A DNA stretch of 64,000 nt from the NCBI GenBank assembly GCA_041689935.1, contig JBDNFI010000033.1, positions 3,797-67,796 on the forward strand. Reading direction: 5' to 3'. Below, in pieces: positions 7,864 to 16,909 of the stretch. The notes under the pieces are model-generated. The model saw only the letters and a program-made list of their open reading frames with translations, did no database searches and had not been told where the DNA came from. Origin of the DNA: CAXBDP01 sp041689935 (GTDB lineage: Bacteria > Bacteroidota > Bacteroidia > Cytophagales > Cyclobacteriaceae). The stretch's first letter is position 1. Each line of letters begins with the position of its first letter. The position numbers and the translations under genes are program-made.

Positions 7864-8880
7864 TTATACACTTTCAAAATATTCAATTAAGCTACTTATT
7901 TTATCTTCTAAGGTGCTGCCTTTTAAATTTTGAATGTTTAGACTCTTTTCACAAAGTTCGTTCAGAGTTTTTTTCTTTTCGGTTAGTGTGTTTCCTTCTT
8001 TGTATATGTCATTGGAGAGCAACTCTGTAAAAGAAATACCCTCTTTTATTATTTTCTCAATTTTTTGAGACGCAATTAATTTTCTATCAATATTGTGATT
8101 TTTTGCTATTTGATTTATTATTGGCTCTCTAAGTAGTTTTAACGTTCTTCGATAAAATTTGTCGGCTACTTCTTTTTGTCTTACTTTCCTTAAAAGCCTT
8201 ACCATTTCGTCAGCGACATAAATTGTGTTCTCTTTTTTTGAGTAAAACGCAATTCCAAGATTTTTTAGATTATTGATTACATCTAGTATATCAACTTTTT
8301 TTACCGGAAGTATTGAGTAATTTATTAGCTTAATTTCTTCTTGAGATAAACCTATTTGTCTGGAGAGAGTTAAAATTAAAGACAATTCATCCGAAGTTAT
8401 TTTGGCTTCTCGATTATTCGCAATGTCATTTGTGTACGCCACTGATAAACAAGATTTATAAATTTTATAATCTCTTTTTCTTGAATCACTAAGTTCAGAC
8501 TTTTCGTTTTCTAATTCTGAGTTTAGTGTTTTAATCTTTGTCTTTAGGTCTCTGACTTCATTTTCGTACAATCTTGAAAACCAATCTTGTTTCATTATAC
8601 AATTTCCGTCACGGATAATGATGTCAATTAATATGTCTAGTTGTGAATTTGCTTCTTGAAATTCACAGTTGATATGGTCAATAAATTCTGCTGATGTTAA
8701 TTCAAATATGTTAGAAATGTTCTGATTGTCGACAGTTTTTAAACTCTTATCAGATGAACTCAATATTTTCTCAATTTCTTTTGCGTTTTTAGGATTTTTT
8801 GAGATGATATTGTCAATTATTTTAATAAAAGAGTTCTTTTCTAGAGAACCGAGCTTGTCTAATATCTTTTCTAACTTCAT
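7864..8880 (-). CDS. Helical protein upstream of the nuclease gene, function unknown
   Basis: This 338-aa Lys/Glu/Asn-rich protein has no signal peptide. A likely coiled coil covers about residues 105-140 (NEVRDLKTKIKTLNSELENEKSEL, cut here to its outline). A central helical region with DELSLILTLSRQIGLS looks loosely like a TerB-type fold. It ends in TAA (7864-7866). The following 14 codons, in the same frame, read KDEKVGISLDGFDK and lead straight into the nuclease ATG, so the two may once have been one gene of about 614 codons. The base composition is more AT-rich than the flanking core genes, which fits acquisition. Confidence 0.65.
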   Translation of the reverse strand: MKLEKILDKLGSLEKNSFIKIIDNIISKNPKNAKEIEKILSSSDKSLKTVDNQNISNIFELTSAEFIDHINCEFQEANSQLDILIDIIIRDGNCIMKQDWFSRLYENEVRDLKTKIKTLNSELENEKSELSDSRKRDYKIYKSCLSVAYTNDIANNREAKITSDELSLILTLSRQIGLSQEEIKLINYSILPVKKVDILDVINNLKNLGIAFYSKKENTIYVADEMVRLLRKVRQKEVADKFYRRTLKLLREPIINQIAKNHNIDRKLIASQKIEKIIKEGISFTELLSNDIYKEGNTLTEKKKTLNELCEKSLNIQNLKGSTLEDKISSLIEYFESV

Positions 8881-8967
8881 TTGTCTTTATTTTCGGTTTT
8901 CTTTATTCGTAGTGTTCCTTTAGTTTGTCGCCAACCAACTCATTTTACCCCTCCAATATGGTAGTAA

Positions 8968-8986
8968 AGACGCAACTGTTGCGTCT
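8968..8986. repeat. Small palindrome with GACGCAA arms
   Basis: A perfect 8-bp inverted repeat (AGACGCAA-CTG-TTGCGTCT) lies in the 239-bp gap between the 338-aa gene and the glycosyltransferase gene. No second copy was seen in this window. The rest of the gap holds no gene I can support. Confidence 0.5.
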
Positions 8987-9119
8987 ATTTCCTATTTCCC
9001 AGAGGCTATATTGTTAGGGTTTTTCACCCTTTACTTATAAACATACGCTAATCCATCTATAAATCCAATTTGTAGATTAACCTATAAAGCATTCTGCACG
9101 AGTAGTCTGTAAATTTTCT

Positions 9120-10142
9120 TTAACCCAAGTTCCTCGCCTCACCCAATGCCTTCACCAATTGCATGGTGTCTATTTTGAAGACGCAATTGAAATGGCCTTC
9201 GGGGCATTCTTTAAAGCCGTGTAGGCCGCAAGGGCGGCAGGAAAGGCTTTCCTTTATTTGGATGATCCGCTTGAAGCTAGATAAGGGGCCGAAGCCAAAC
9301 TGTGGAACGGTAGAACAAAAAACAGCGGCTACGGGCGCATCCATCGCAGATGCCAAGTGTAGCGGTGCGGAGTCATTTACATAATTCAAGAGGGCACCTT
9401 TCATAAGGGCAGCAGATTGCAGCAGGGATAGTTTCCCACATAGGTTTTCTAATCTACTGTCCTGCGTTTCTTCCATTATGCCATTCACAAGTGCTGCATC
9501 ATTGGGTGCGCCGAGCAGATAAATCTTCCCTTTGAAATCGAGGTGGCGGATTAAGTCGCACCATTTCTCGGCAGGGTATTGCTTGGTGTACCATACCGAA
9601 GCTGGAGCAATACAAATATACGCACCTTGCTGGAGCTCGGCTACCTTTTTATAATCTGCGGCAGAAGGATATAGCTTGGGCATGCATGGGTTTTCATCTG
9701 TCCAAGGCAATATCAATTGCTGATTGCGGCTGATCTCATGCGTACCATCGCCTACTTCGTGGCTCACTCTGTATTTGAACAGCGCAGAAAAGGGATTTTT
9801 GCGGAAGCCAACTTTTATCTTGGCTTTGGATAAGGTGGTGAAAAGCCCCATAGAGGCAAATCGCTGTAGGTTTACCAGCAAATCGTATCGCTGCTGCTTT
9901 ACCTCCCGCAATAACTCCAGCCAATGTCCATATTTATCGGTTTTTTTATCCCATACCAACAGATTACGGATATTTGGGTTTCCATCCAATACCGATTCGT
10001 TTCCTTTTCTACACATAAAATCTATGGCACTTGCTGGATAAAACCGACGCAATTTTTCTACTAAGGCAGTAGCCAAAACCACATCACCGATAAAGGCTGT
10101 TTGGATAATGAGGATGGAGCGAATTTGGATTTTCTTTTTCAT
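9120..10142 (-). CDS. Glycosyltransferase family 9 (heptosyltransferase-like)
   Basis: The protein resembles ADP-heptose:LPS heptosyltransferases, which extend the lipopolysaccharide core at the cytoplasmic face of the inner membrane. The N-terminal Rossmann half starts ILIIQTAFIGDVVLATAL. The C-terminal half has the donor-site segments ICIAPASVWYTKQYP and NDSAPLHLASAMDAPVAAVF. A Cys-bearing stretch (LSCRPCGLHGFKECPEG) follows, as often seen in family members. I chose ATG 10142 (MKKKIQIRS); an upstream ATG at 10187 adds 15 atypical residues. It is divergent from the M16 protease gene across 79 bp. Confidence 0.88.
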   Translation of the reverse strand: MKKKIQIRSILIIQTAFIGDVVLATALVEKLRRFYPASAIDFMCRKGNESVLDGNPNIRNLLVWDKKTDKYGHWLELLREVKQQRYDLLVNLQRFASMGLFTTLSKAKIKVGFRKNPFSALFKYRVSHEVGDGTHEISRNQQLILPWTDENPCMPKLYPSAADYKKVAELQQGAYICIAPASVWYTKQYPAEKWCDLIRHLDFKGKIYLLGAPNDAALVNGIMEETQDSRLENLCGKLSLLQSAALMKGALLNYVNDSAPLHLASAMDAPVAAVFCSTVPQFGFGPLSSFKRIIQIKESLSCRPCGLHGFKECPEGHFNCVFKIDTMQLVKALGEARNLG

Positions 10143-10221
10143 TGGCAGCTTAAAGATAAGACTTCCATTCAAAAGGCAATTTGCCACATAGTTATTTTGT
10201 AAGTTTGTGTAATTTCTAGCA

Positions 10222-11454
10222 ATGCACGATTACGATATTATTACCTTAGACAATGGCATTCGGGTGGCCTTCAAACCCAATCCGAATAGCCATATCGTTC
10301 ACTGCGGCTACATAATAGATGTAGGCAGTCGCGACGAGCAGCCGGGCCAAGAAGGACTCGCTCACTTTTGGGAGCACATGGTTTTTAAAGGAACCTCCCG
10401 CCGCAATTCCTACCAGATTATCAATCGGCTCGAAAGCGTAGGTGGAGAGCTGAACGCGTATACGACCAAAGAAAAAATCTGCTTCTATGCATCGGTTTTA
10501 GATCAGTTTTTTCCGCAAGCAGTGGATTTACTTACGGACATTACTTTCGGCTCTACTTTTCCCAAAAAGCAGCTTGAAGTAGAACGAGGAGTGATTTTGG
10601 AAGAAATGTCTTTGTATGAAGATACGCCTGAGGATGCGCTGCAAGATGTGTTTGATGAAGTGGTTTTCGGGAAGCATCCTTTGGGAAATAATATCTTGGG
10701 AAGTAGGGAATCTGTCCGCAGTTTTTCGCGGGAGGATATGCTCCAATTTGTGACGCGGAATTTACGATCCGAGCAAATTATTTTCTCCATCGTAGGTAAT
10801 TTGCCATTGAAAAAGGTGAAGTACTATGCCGAAAAATTTATTGCGCAATTGCCAATTTTGAGTGGACGAAAGGTTCGGACACCATTCGAAAAGTATGAAC
10901 CGAAATCGGTGAAATACGAAAAACCAATCACCCAGGCGCATTGTGCCATTGGCGGCTTGGCTTATCCGATCAACCACAAACATCAGTTAGATTTCTTTAT
11001 CTTGATGAATCTTCTCGGTGGGCCAGCGATGAACTCTCGATTGAATATGGCTCTGCGCGAAAAAAATGGCTTGGTGTACGCCATCGAAGGTTCTTACCAA
11101 CCTTATTCGGATACGGGCAGTATGGGAATATTTTTTGCGACTGAGCCCAACCAAATCAATCGCGCCATCCGTTTGGTGATGAAGGAAATCAAGAAGCTTC
11201 GTGAGCAGCCATTAGGCATTATGCAAATGCACCGAGCCAAAGCCCAAATAAAAGGTCAATTGGCCATGGGCGAGGAGAATAGCGGAGGAATGATGCTTAT
11301 GATGGGAAAAAATCTGCTGGAGCTTGGCAAAATGGAACCACTAGACAATATCTTCAAACGAATTGATGCTATTACAGCCGACGGGCTAATGGATATAGCG
11401 AACGAAACCTTGGCAACAAGTACATTGAGTATATTAACATTTGAGCCAGATTGA
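10222..11454 (+). CDS. M16-family zinc peptidase
   Basis: A 410-aa pitrilysin/insulinase-type protein. The inverted zinc motif HxxEH appears as HFWEH in GLAHFWEHMVFKGT. The distal Glu ligand lies in GVILEEMSLYEDTPED, some 75 residues later. The second half is the usual inactive repeat, with NGLVYAIEGSYQ. There is no signal peptide, which fits the processing-peptidase-like cytoplasmic group. It opens a run of co-directional genes (O-methyltransferase at +44 bp, then the LysM transglycosylase), probably one operon. Confidence 0.95.
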   Translation: MHDYDIITLDNGIRVAFKPNPNSHIVHCGYIIDVGSRDEQPGQEGLAHFWEHMVFKGTSRRNSYQIINRLESVGGELNAYTTKEKICFYASVLDQFFPQAVDLLTDITFGSTFPKKQLEVERGVILEEMSLYEDTPEDALQDVFDEVVFGKHPLGNNILGSRESVRSFSREDMLQFVTRNLRSEQIIFSIVGNLPLKKVKYYAEKFIAQLPILSGRKVRTPFEKYEPKSVKYEKPITQAHCAIGGLAYPINHKHQLDFFILMNLLGGPAMNSRLNMALREKNGLVYAIEGSYQPYSDTGSMGIFFATEPNQINRAIRLVMKEIKKLREQPLGIMQMHRAKAQIKGQLAMGEENSGGMMLMMGKNLLELGKMEPLDNIFKRIDAITADGLMDIANETLATSTLSILTFEPD

Positions 11455-11497
11455 GGTATAAAAGTAATTTTTTGATCAAAAAACGGTTATTCTTCTA

Positions 11498-12139
11498 ATG
11501 GAATTTATTGATCCCAAGTTATACGAATATTGCGAGCTGCATTCAGGTACAGAATCGGACGTATTGAAAAAGCTCGATAGAGAAACTCACGCCAAGGTAC
11601 TGATGCCTCGTATGCTTTCAGGGCATTTGCAAGGGCAATTTTTGGCGATGATCTCTAAAATGTGCCAGCCTAAACGAATATTGGAAATAGGGACGTATAC
11701 TGGATATTCAGCCGTTTATCTTGCTCAAGGCTTGGCCGAAAACGGCATACTTATTACCATCGACATCAACGAAGAGCTGGAGGAGATAGCCAACAGATAT
11801 TGGGTGGAGGCTGGAGTGAATGAAAAAATCGATTACCGACTCGGAAATGGGCTGCAATTAATACCTTCGATTGACGGGCCATTCGATCTCGTGTTTATTG
11901 ATGCCGATAAGAAAAACTACTCTAATTATTACGACTTAATCATCGATAAGATGGCTCCCGGCGGAATCATCCTTGCCGATAATGTGCTCTGGAGTGGAAA
12001 GGTGATGGACGAATCGGCAAATGATAAGGATACAGAAGCATTAAAAGCCTATAACAAAAAAGTGCAGGAAGACGAGCGAGTGGATAATATGCTCCTCCCG
12101 CTAAGAGATGGGATAATGATGGCAAGAATGAAGAAATGA
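11498..12139 (+). CDS. O-methyltransferase, SAM-dependent (CCoAOMT-like)
   Basis: A 213-aa class I methyltransferase of the caffeoyl-CoA/catechol O-methyltransferase family. The SAM-binding glycine motif is LEIGTYTGYSAVYLA. The acidic loops ITIDINEELEE and VFIDADKKNY and the metal-binding DNVLWSG are present. Length and motif order are normal, without a signal peptide. The substrate cannot be told from sequence. Its TGA overlaps the next ATG by four bases, so the two are translationally coupled. Confidence 0.92.
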   Translation: MEFIDPKLYEYCELHSGTESDVLKKLDRETHAKVLMPRMLSGHLQGQFLAMISKMCQPKRILEIGTYTGYSAVYLAQGLAENGILITIDINEELEEIANRYWVEAGVNEKIDYRLGNGLQLIPSIDGPFDLVFIDADKKNYSNYYDLIIDKMAPGGIILADNVLWSGKVMDESANDKDTEALKAYNKKVQEDERVDNMLLPLRDGIMMARMKK

Positions 12140-13878
12140 GTACATGGGGTAGATTCATATCGATTGGTTTTTTTATCCTAAGTAGCCACTTAGTACAGGC
12201 GCAGGCGCCAAGAGTTCCCTCCGATCTGAGGTTTGGCGATATCACCTTGGACCTAGACAATAAAGTGCGGGAGGAAATTCAAGTAGATGTGGATAGGCTT
12301 TATCGCAGCCCAACGTATTTCCAGAGCTTATTAGATCGTGTCAACCTTTACTTTCCGATTATTGAAGGAGTGCTCAAGCAAGAAAATGTGCCAGATGAAT
12401 TCAAATATTTGGTTATTCAAGAAAGCGCTTTGATTTCCGATGCAGTCTCCGTTTCTAATGCGGTGGGTTTTTGGCAATTCAAAATGGCTTCTGCCCAAGA
12501 AGTAGGCATGCGGGTGGATCGGCAAATAGATGAGCGTGCCCATATCGAAAGAGCAAGTAGGGGCGCTGCAAAATACCTCAAACGAAATAACCAAACATTC
12601 GATAATTGGATATATGCGTTGCTATCCTACAATGTAGGCTTGGGCGGTGCTTTGTCTATTGTTGACAAAAAATATTATGGTGCTCGAAAACTTCCAATTA
12701 CCTCCAAAACACATTGGTATGTGAAGAAATTTCTGGCGCATCAAGTAGCCTTCGCTGGGAAAACAGGCCTTGCTCGCCATCCCGAATTAGCCTTATTCAA
12801 TCTGAAAGGCTCTCCCGGTATAGCATTAGAAAAGATTGCTGCCGAGTACAGCTTGGACACCAAACTAGTCCGCGACTATAACAAATGGCTGAAGACAGAA
12901 AAATTGCCTCAGGAAGGAAGCTTTGATGTGATATTGCCTGTAGCACATCAAAATGAAAGAGCAATTGCCCAGCTGACAGGCAAATCTTACCTAGAGAATA
13001 CAAGGATTCCCGTAAACCAAGAAATCAGGACGGTGACGCAGCCTACCAGCAACACCGCGCGATATCAAGTGCGCAACGAACTGGAGGCTGTATTAGGCCA
13101 GAGGAACGATACACAAAAGGAGTTGGCAAAATTAGGAGGCATTTCGAAGCGAAAGTTTCGCCGCTACAATGAACTACTCAAAAAGGAGGAGATTCGTCCT
13201 GGGCAGATTTACTATTATGAAAAGAAAGCCAAAAAGGCAGAGCAGGAATTTCATGTGCTCCGAGTGGGGCAGAGTTTGTGGGAAGTTTCTCAAGAGCATG
13301 GCATCCGATTAGACCAGCTAATGCGATTGAACAGAATTGAATCTGATGAGAGGGTGAGAGACGGCAGAAAGCTTCATATTAGAAAACGAATTAAGAAAAA
13401 GCAGCAAATTGAATACAATCGGAATACCACTCGCCTGGCAAATAACGCAACCAATAGTACAACAACGAATAGTGAAACAAGTAAACCCTCATCTAGCTCA
13501 GCAGAGAGGTATGTGCCCACAGCGCAGGGCAATGTGATCCCAAATGGACACACTAAGGTGAATTATACCGTAAGGAGGGGCGATAATTATTTCAATATTG
13601 CCGCCAAGCATTCGGTGTCAATGGATGATGTGCTCGTTTGGAATGATGCCAACGCTTCTCAGGCATTAAAGGAGGGAGCCGTTTTGGTAATTTACGTAGA
13701 TCCCAACCGCAAGCAATTACCTCCCGCTGGTCCTGGTTCGTATTATGAAGTGCAACCTGGCGATACTCTTTCGGCGATTTCTAGAAAGACGGGAGCGAGT
13801 GTTGCCAATATTAAAGATTGGAATAGTTTGAAAGATGATATTATTCATCCCGGACAAAAACTTCGAATTAAGCTGTAA
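12136..13878 (+). CDS. MltD-like lytic transglycosylase with three LysM repeats
   Basis: This 580-aa exported muramidase cleaves peptidoglycan glycans. It has a signal peptide (to about AQA, residue 24), an SLT domain near residues 80-220 with the catalytic Glu in VIQESALISDAVS and the conserved AVGFWQFKMASA, and three LysM domains. These start at about FHVLRVGQSLWEVSQ, VNYTVRRGDNYFNIA and YYEVQPGDTLSAISR. A Ser/Thr/Asn-rich linker separates the first LysM from the last two. It overlaps the O-methyltransferase gene by 4 nt. Confidence 0.95.
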   Translation: MSTWGRFISIGFFILSSHLVQAQAPRVPSDLRFGDITLDLDNKVREEIQVDVDRLYRSPTYFQSLLDRVNLYFPIIEGVLKQENVPDEFKYLVIQESALISDAVSVSNAVGFWQFKMASAQEVGMRVDRQIDERAHIERASRGAAKYLKRNNQTFDNWIYALLSYNVGLGGALSIVDKKYYGARKLPITSKTHWYVKKFLAHQVAFAGKTGLARHPELALFNLKGSPGIALEKIAAEYSLDTKLVRDYNKWLKTEKLPQEGSFDVILPVAHQNERAIAQLTGKSYLENTRIPVNQEIRTVTQPTSNTARYQVRNELEAVLGQRNDTQKELAKLGGISKRKFRRYNELLKKEEIRPGQIYYYEKKAKKAEQEFHVLRVGQSLWEVSQEHGIRLDQLMRLNRIESDERVRDGRKLHIRKRIKKKQQIEYNRNTTRLANNATNSTTTNSETSKPSSSSAERYVPTAQGNVIPNGHTKVNYTVRRGDNYFNIAAKHSVSMDDVLVWNDANASQALKEGAVLVIYVDPNRKQLPPAGPGSYYEVQPGDTLSAISRKTGASVANIKDWNSLKDDIIHPGQKLRIKL

Positions 13879-13957
13879 AAATTTATTTTGATTGTATAAT
13901 TGCAAATCACTTTGCTCATTTAAAGAGCTGTATTTTTAATTTAATTGATATCCGATC

Positions 13958-14908
13958 TTGCGCGCGTTTATTCTCTTCTTACTTCTGCTCATTTTTTCAG
14001 TCCATTGCTATGCACAAAGTGACTCTACAATAGTAGTGGTAGAAGCGGACTCCGTAATGGCTGCTGATACAGTAAAATATTGGTCGAAAACGGGAAACTT
14101 CAGAGTCAATTTCAGAAATGTAACCTTGAAAAACTGGAATGCGGGTGGTTCTAGTAATGTTTCGGTTGGGGGAGAATTGAGGTTAGGCGCGATCAAAGAG
14201 AAAAATGACATCACTTGGACCAGTGATTTGCTATTTGCCTACGGCTTGATTCGTGAGAGTAATAGTGATTTCCCGTTCAAGAAAAATGATGATCGGATTT
14301 TAATCAACTCTAAATACAGCCACAAAATTAATGACACTTGGTCACTTACCTCCATTCTGAATTTCCGTACCCAATTCGACGATGGGTTTCGCTACCGAAG
14401 AGACGCAACCGCTGATCGAGAAACGCGTACTTTTTTGTCCACTTTTATGGCACCGGGCTATTTACAAGGCTCGCTCGGTCTCACGCTGAAGAAGGTAGAT
14501 TGGTACTCTGTGACGATGGCGCCGTATACCGGCAAGCTCACCTTTGTATTGAATGATAGCCTTTCCCAAGCAGGAGCATTCGGTGTAGCAATAGGGGAAA
14601 GAAGCAGGCTGGAGGCTGGCTCCAGTATTACGACTTCTCTTAAGAAAACGGTATTTGAAAATGTGAAAATCACCAGCTTGCTCAATTTATTTGCAGGCTA
14701 TGAGTCGTTTGAAAAGGTGGATGTAAACTGGGAAGCATTGGTGGAATTCAAGGTGAATAAATACATTACTTCCACCGTATCGGCAGTCCTTATTTACGAT
14801 GAGGATATAGATGTGAGAAGAGACGACGGCACCAGCGGACCAGCTGTGCAGTTTCAAAATGTAATTAATATCGGGTTTAGCCTCGACCTCCATGGGAATA
14901 AGAAGTAA
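13958..14908 (+). CDS. DUF3078 family outer-membrane-type protein
   Basis: A 316-aa secreted protein with signal peptide MRAFILFLLLLIFSVHCYA. The mature part has the DUF3078 pattern (YWSKTGNFRVNFRNVTLKNW, NAGGSSNVSVGGEL), with many alternating aromatic/polar strands ending in Asn-Ile-Gly-Phe-Ser-Leu, which suggests an outer-membrane beta structure. The start must be TTG 13958: an in-frame TGA lies 10 bp upstream and no ATG preserves the signal peptide. Its function is unknown in the family. It follows the transglycosylase by 80 bp. Confidence 0.85.
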   Translation: MRAFILFLLLLIFSVHCYAQSDSTIVVVEADSVMAADTVKYWSKTGNFRVNFRNVTLKNWNAGGSSNVSVGGELRLGAIKEKNDITWTSDLLFAYGLIRESNSDFPFKKNDDRILINSKYSHKINDTWSLTSILNFRTQFDDGFRYRRDATADRETRTFLSTFMAPGYLQGSLGLTLKKVDWYSVTMAPYTGKLTFVLNDSLSQAGAFGVAIGERSRLEAGSSITTSLKKTVFENVKITSLLNLFAGYESFEKVDVNWEALVEFKVNKYITSTVSAVLIYDEDIDVRRDDGTSGPAVQFQNVINIGFSLDLHGNKK

Positions 14909-14947
14909 AGATGATTTTACAAGGTCGATTGAAATGTAGACCAATTC

Positions 14948-15228
14948 TTAAAATTCGTTTTCCACTATGCTTTGAATTACTTTTTCTAAAGCATTCAAAT
15001 CTTGCGTGGCATAGTAGATTCTTTCCATTTTCACTCCGCGATAAACGTGAATAATGAAATTTCTAAATGATTTTGGGATATGCCAAGGATAGTCATATTT
15101 GGCTAAAATTCTTTCATCTGTACATCTTATCGCCTCACCAATAATCAAAAACTGATATTGAACAGCACTTTGAATTTTAACATCATAAATTGGGAATTCA
15201 TTGATAACACGAGAACTGTTACCAACTG
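14948..15228 (-). pseudogene. HepT-like (HEPN ribonuclease toxin) remnant, 5'-truncated
   Basis: The frame encodes the C-terminal three quarters of a HepT/DUF86 toxin, including SAVQYQFLIIGEAIR and the HEPN catalytic motif R-x4-H-x-Y in FRNFIIHVYRGV. HepT proteins are about 110-120 aa. Here the frame runs upstream only to about 15228, where a MITE-like repeat begins, so roughly 25 N-terminal residues and any start codon are missing. No MntA-type nucleotidyltransferase partner is nearby. A TTG start at 15148 would give 66 aa but lacks the first helices. Confidence 0.72.
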
Positions 15229-15375
15229 GCTCGCTTTTGCAAAGCGTACCTCATCTATTTTCCTTTCCAGATCGCTACCCAAAATCCGCTCTATAGCACC
15301 TTGATCCTTTCTGATTCTCAACACTCTCGGATTACAAATCCTAGAATGAAATCAGCACGCTTTGCAAGAGGGCAA
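15229..15375. mobile_element. MITE-like element, copy 1 (147 bp)
   Basis: A non-coding block with 18-bp inverted ends (15229-15246 GCTCGCTTTTGCAAAGCG; 15358-15375, imperfect). It matches 16910-17056 in direct orientation over most of its length, best in the first 75 bp and the last 35 bp. The middle contains a GGATT-ACA-AATCC palindrome. It cuts the 5' end of the HepT gene. No protein is encoded. Confidence 0.75.
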
Positions 15376-15519
15376 TAGAATAAATCTAAAAATACCATAG
15401 CTAGCATTTAATCAATTTCATCTCTCCTCGGCCTTCGGTGGGATGGATCAGACAATTTGTAAGTGGTATTTGTGATTCATATTGTGGTGATTATCGGATT
15501 TTAAATTCAATTTATTTGT

Positions 15520-15545
15520 AATATGACATTAAAAATGTCGAACAA
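15520..15545. repeat. REP-like hairpin repeat, diverged copy 3
   Basis: GACATT-AAA-AATGTC with flanks TTTATTTGTAAT and GAACA, similar to copy 1 at 5421-5448, which has TTTATTTATAATTC before and GAATA after the hairpin. It lies in the 300-bp gap between MITE copy 1 and the 33-aa peptide gene. Confidence 0.55.
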
Positions 15546-15638
15546 TGAGATGGATTCTTTGAACGGTGTTGGAAGCGAAGGCTTTTCTTTATCCTCAACA
15601 TAAACCATTCATTTAAGCATTTTATAATTTTTATTAAA

Positions 15639-15674
15639 TTAGTTTCTAGATTAGATTTGTAATCTAAAAACTAA
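15639..15674 (+). promoter_or_regulatory. Leader hairpin abutting the 33-aa peptide start
   Basis: A 15-bp stem with one mismatch (TTAGTTTCTAGATTA / TAATCTAAAAACTAA) and a 6-nt loop ends 3 nt before the ATG at 15678. In the RNA it could mask the start; in DNA it could be an operator. There is no SD sequence. Confidence 0.5.
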
Positions 15675-15677
15675 TAA

Positions 15678-15779
15678 ATGAAAAATTTAAAAACTCTTAC
15701 GTCGAAAGCAGCTTGTGGAGGTATTGTTCCCGCAGAAGTGGACATTAGGCTAGAGGTTTGTAATCCAATCATTGAATGA
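15678..15779 (+). CDS. 33-aa Cys-containing peptide, module 1
   Basis: The peptide starts MKNLKTLTSKAACGGIVPAE and ends VCNPIIE, with two Cys and no clear signal peptide. Its TGA overlaps the ATG of the propeller lipoprotein gene as ATGA, which argues that it is translated. It parallels the 82-aa and 77-aa Cys-containing peptides that precede the other two propeller genes at 20009 and 22376, although the sequences are not alike. A long hairpin lies just upstream. I do not recognise a family. Confidence 0.55.
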   Translation: MKNLKTLTSKAACGGIVPAEVDIRLEVCNPIIE

Positions 15780-16891
15780 TTCGCTTAATTTCGGGTCTTT
15801 GTTTATTCTTAGGCATTCACTTTATGTCTTGCACCTCCGAGAAAGAGGTGCAAGACATTTCCTTTGCTCAGCCTGATACTTTAGTCATTAAAACAGATAT
15901 TAATTTTTTGACTTATTATGAACGGAGTTATACATCCACCATTGAGAAAGGACAGACTATTTTTTATGGATTTAATCATACTCGAAACACAATTGATAGA
16001 ATAAACCTTACTACGGGTGAGATTGCCAACTTCAAACCATGTGATCCGCTTGTAAGTCTCTATTCAGGGTCTGCTTTAGGAGTTTATGGACAAGATATAA
16101 TTGTTCAGAATTTTCGTACTAATTATCAACATTTTCAGATTAATAAAGAAAAAAACTGCTTAAAACTAATTTCGGAAATTGATTCCAAAAGTTTGGCGGG
16201 TAATATTAGCGTTGTGAATCCAGGTTTAGATATAATAATCAATCCAACGGTTAAACCTGCCTGGGTAAACAATAAATTCATAGAAGGTTTTTATCCATTT
16301 TTATTTGACCAAATTCCAAGGATGGTGTGGATAAACCCAGCAAGCAAAACTGTTCGACCGTTGGAGGTAGCTTTGCCTGAGGAAATAATGGAAAGGTTTC
16401 GGCCATATGCGGATATAGCCAAGCCCATAATTAGTGTCATAAATGATCAGCAAATAGCCTTTTTCTTTCCCTTTTCAGATTTGATTTTTACTTATCACCT
16501 CATTGATGAAAATTTTAATTACTCAACAGTACCCGGTGAATTCATAAAAGGAGAGATTGAATTGCCAGCTGAAAATGAAGACTTACGGGTTTGGCACCTT
16601 AGAAGGAGCAGTTTTTTTCACAATCTAATTTGGGATCCTTTCCGAAAAGTTTTTTATCGTGTTGAGGTTACATATAATCCTGATGAAGATTTCAAGACAC
16701 CCAGTTTCTTTATTAATCGTCATTATATCTCTGTAATTTCTGAAAATTTAGATTTAATTGGTAGGGTTAAGATTCCAAAAAACTGTTACTCTATTCCCAT
16801 CCCAATAGGTGATAGGCTATATTTTATGTTAATCCAAAACATTGAAGAGGAAGCTATAATGTTTGTTGGTATTCCCACACCTGAGAATTAG
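15776..16891 (+). CDS. DUF4221-like beta-propeller lipoprotein, module 1
   Basis: A 371-aa lipoprotein with signal peptide and lipobox GIHFMSC (lipidated Cys about residue 19). The remainder is made of repeated beta-strand units typical of six-bladed propellers, such as DRINLTTGEIANF, YGQDIIVQNF, FSDLIFTYHLIDENF and NLDLIGRVKIPKNCYSIP. It likely faces the periplasm or cell surface. The family function is unknown. It is coupled to the 33-aa peptide and flanked by two MITE-like copies, and it is paralogous in layout to 20244-21413 and 22700-23851. Confidence 0.75.
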   Translation: MIRLISGLCLFLGIHFMSCTSEKEVQDISFAQPDTLVIKTDINFLTYYERSYTSTIEKGQTIFYGFNHTRNTIDRINLTTGEIANFKPCDPLVSLYSGSALGVYGQDIIVQNFRTNYQHFQINKEKNCLKLISEIDSKSLAGNISVVNPGLDIIINPTVKPAWVNNKFIEGFYPFLFDQIPRMVWINPASKTVRPLEVALPEEIMERFRPYADIAKPIISVINDQQIAFFFPFSDLIFTYHLIDENFNYSTVPGEFIKGEIELPAENEDLRVWHLRRSSFFHNLIWDPFRKVFYRVEVTYNPDEDFKTPSFFINRHYISVISENLDLIGRVKIPKNCYSIPIPIGDRLYFMLIQNIEEEAIMFVGIPTPEN

Positions 16892-16909
16892 GTGTTTTTA
16901 CTCCAATTT

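Noticed and set aside
15229..15375. The MITE-like copies as coding sequence (a minus-strand frame reads ILGSDLERKIDEVRFAKAS)
   Set aside because: The frame is short, lacks a start, and the other copy is interrupted. The inverted ends and internal palindrome explain the conservation better.
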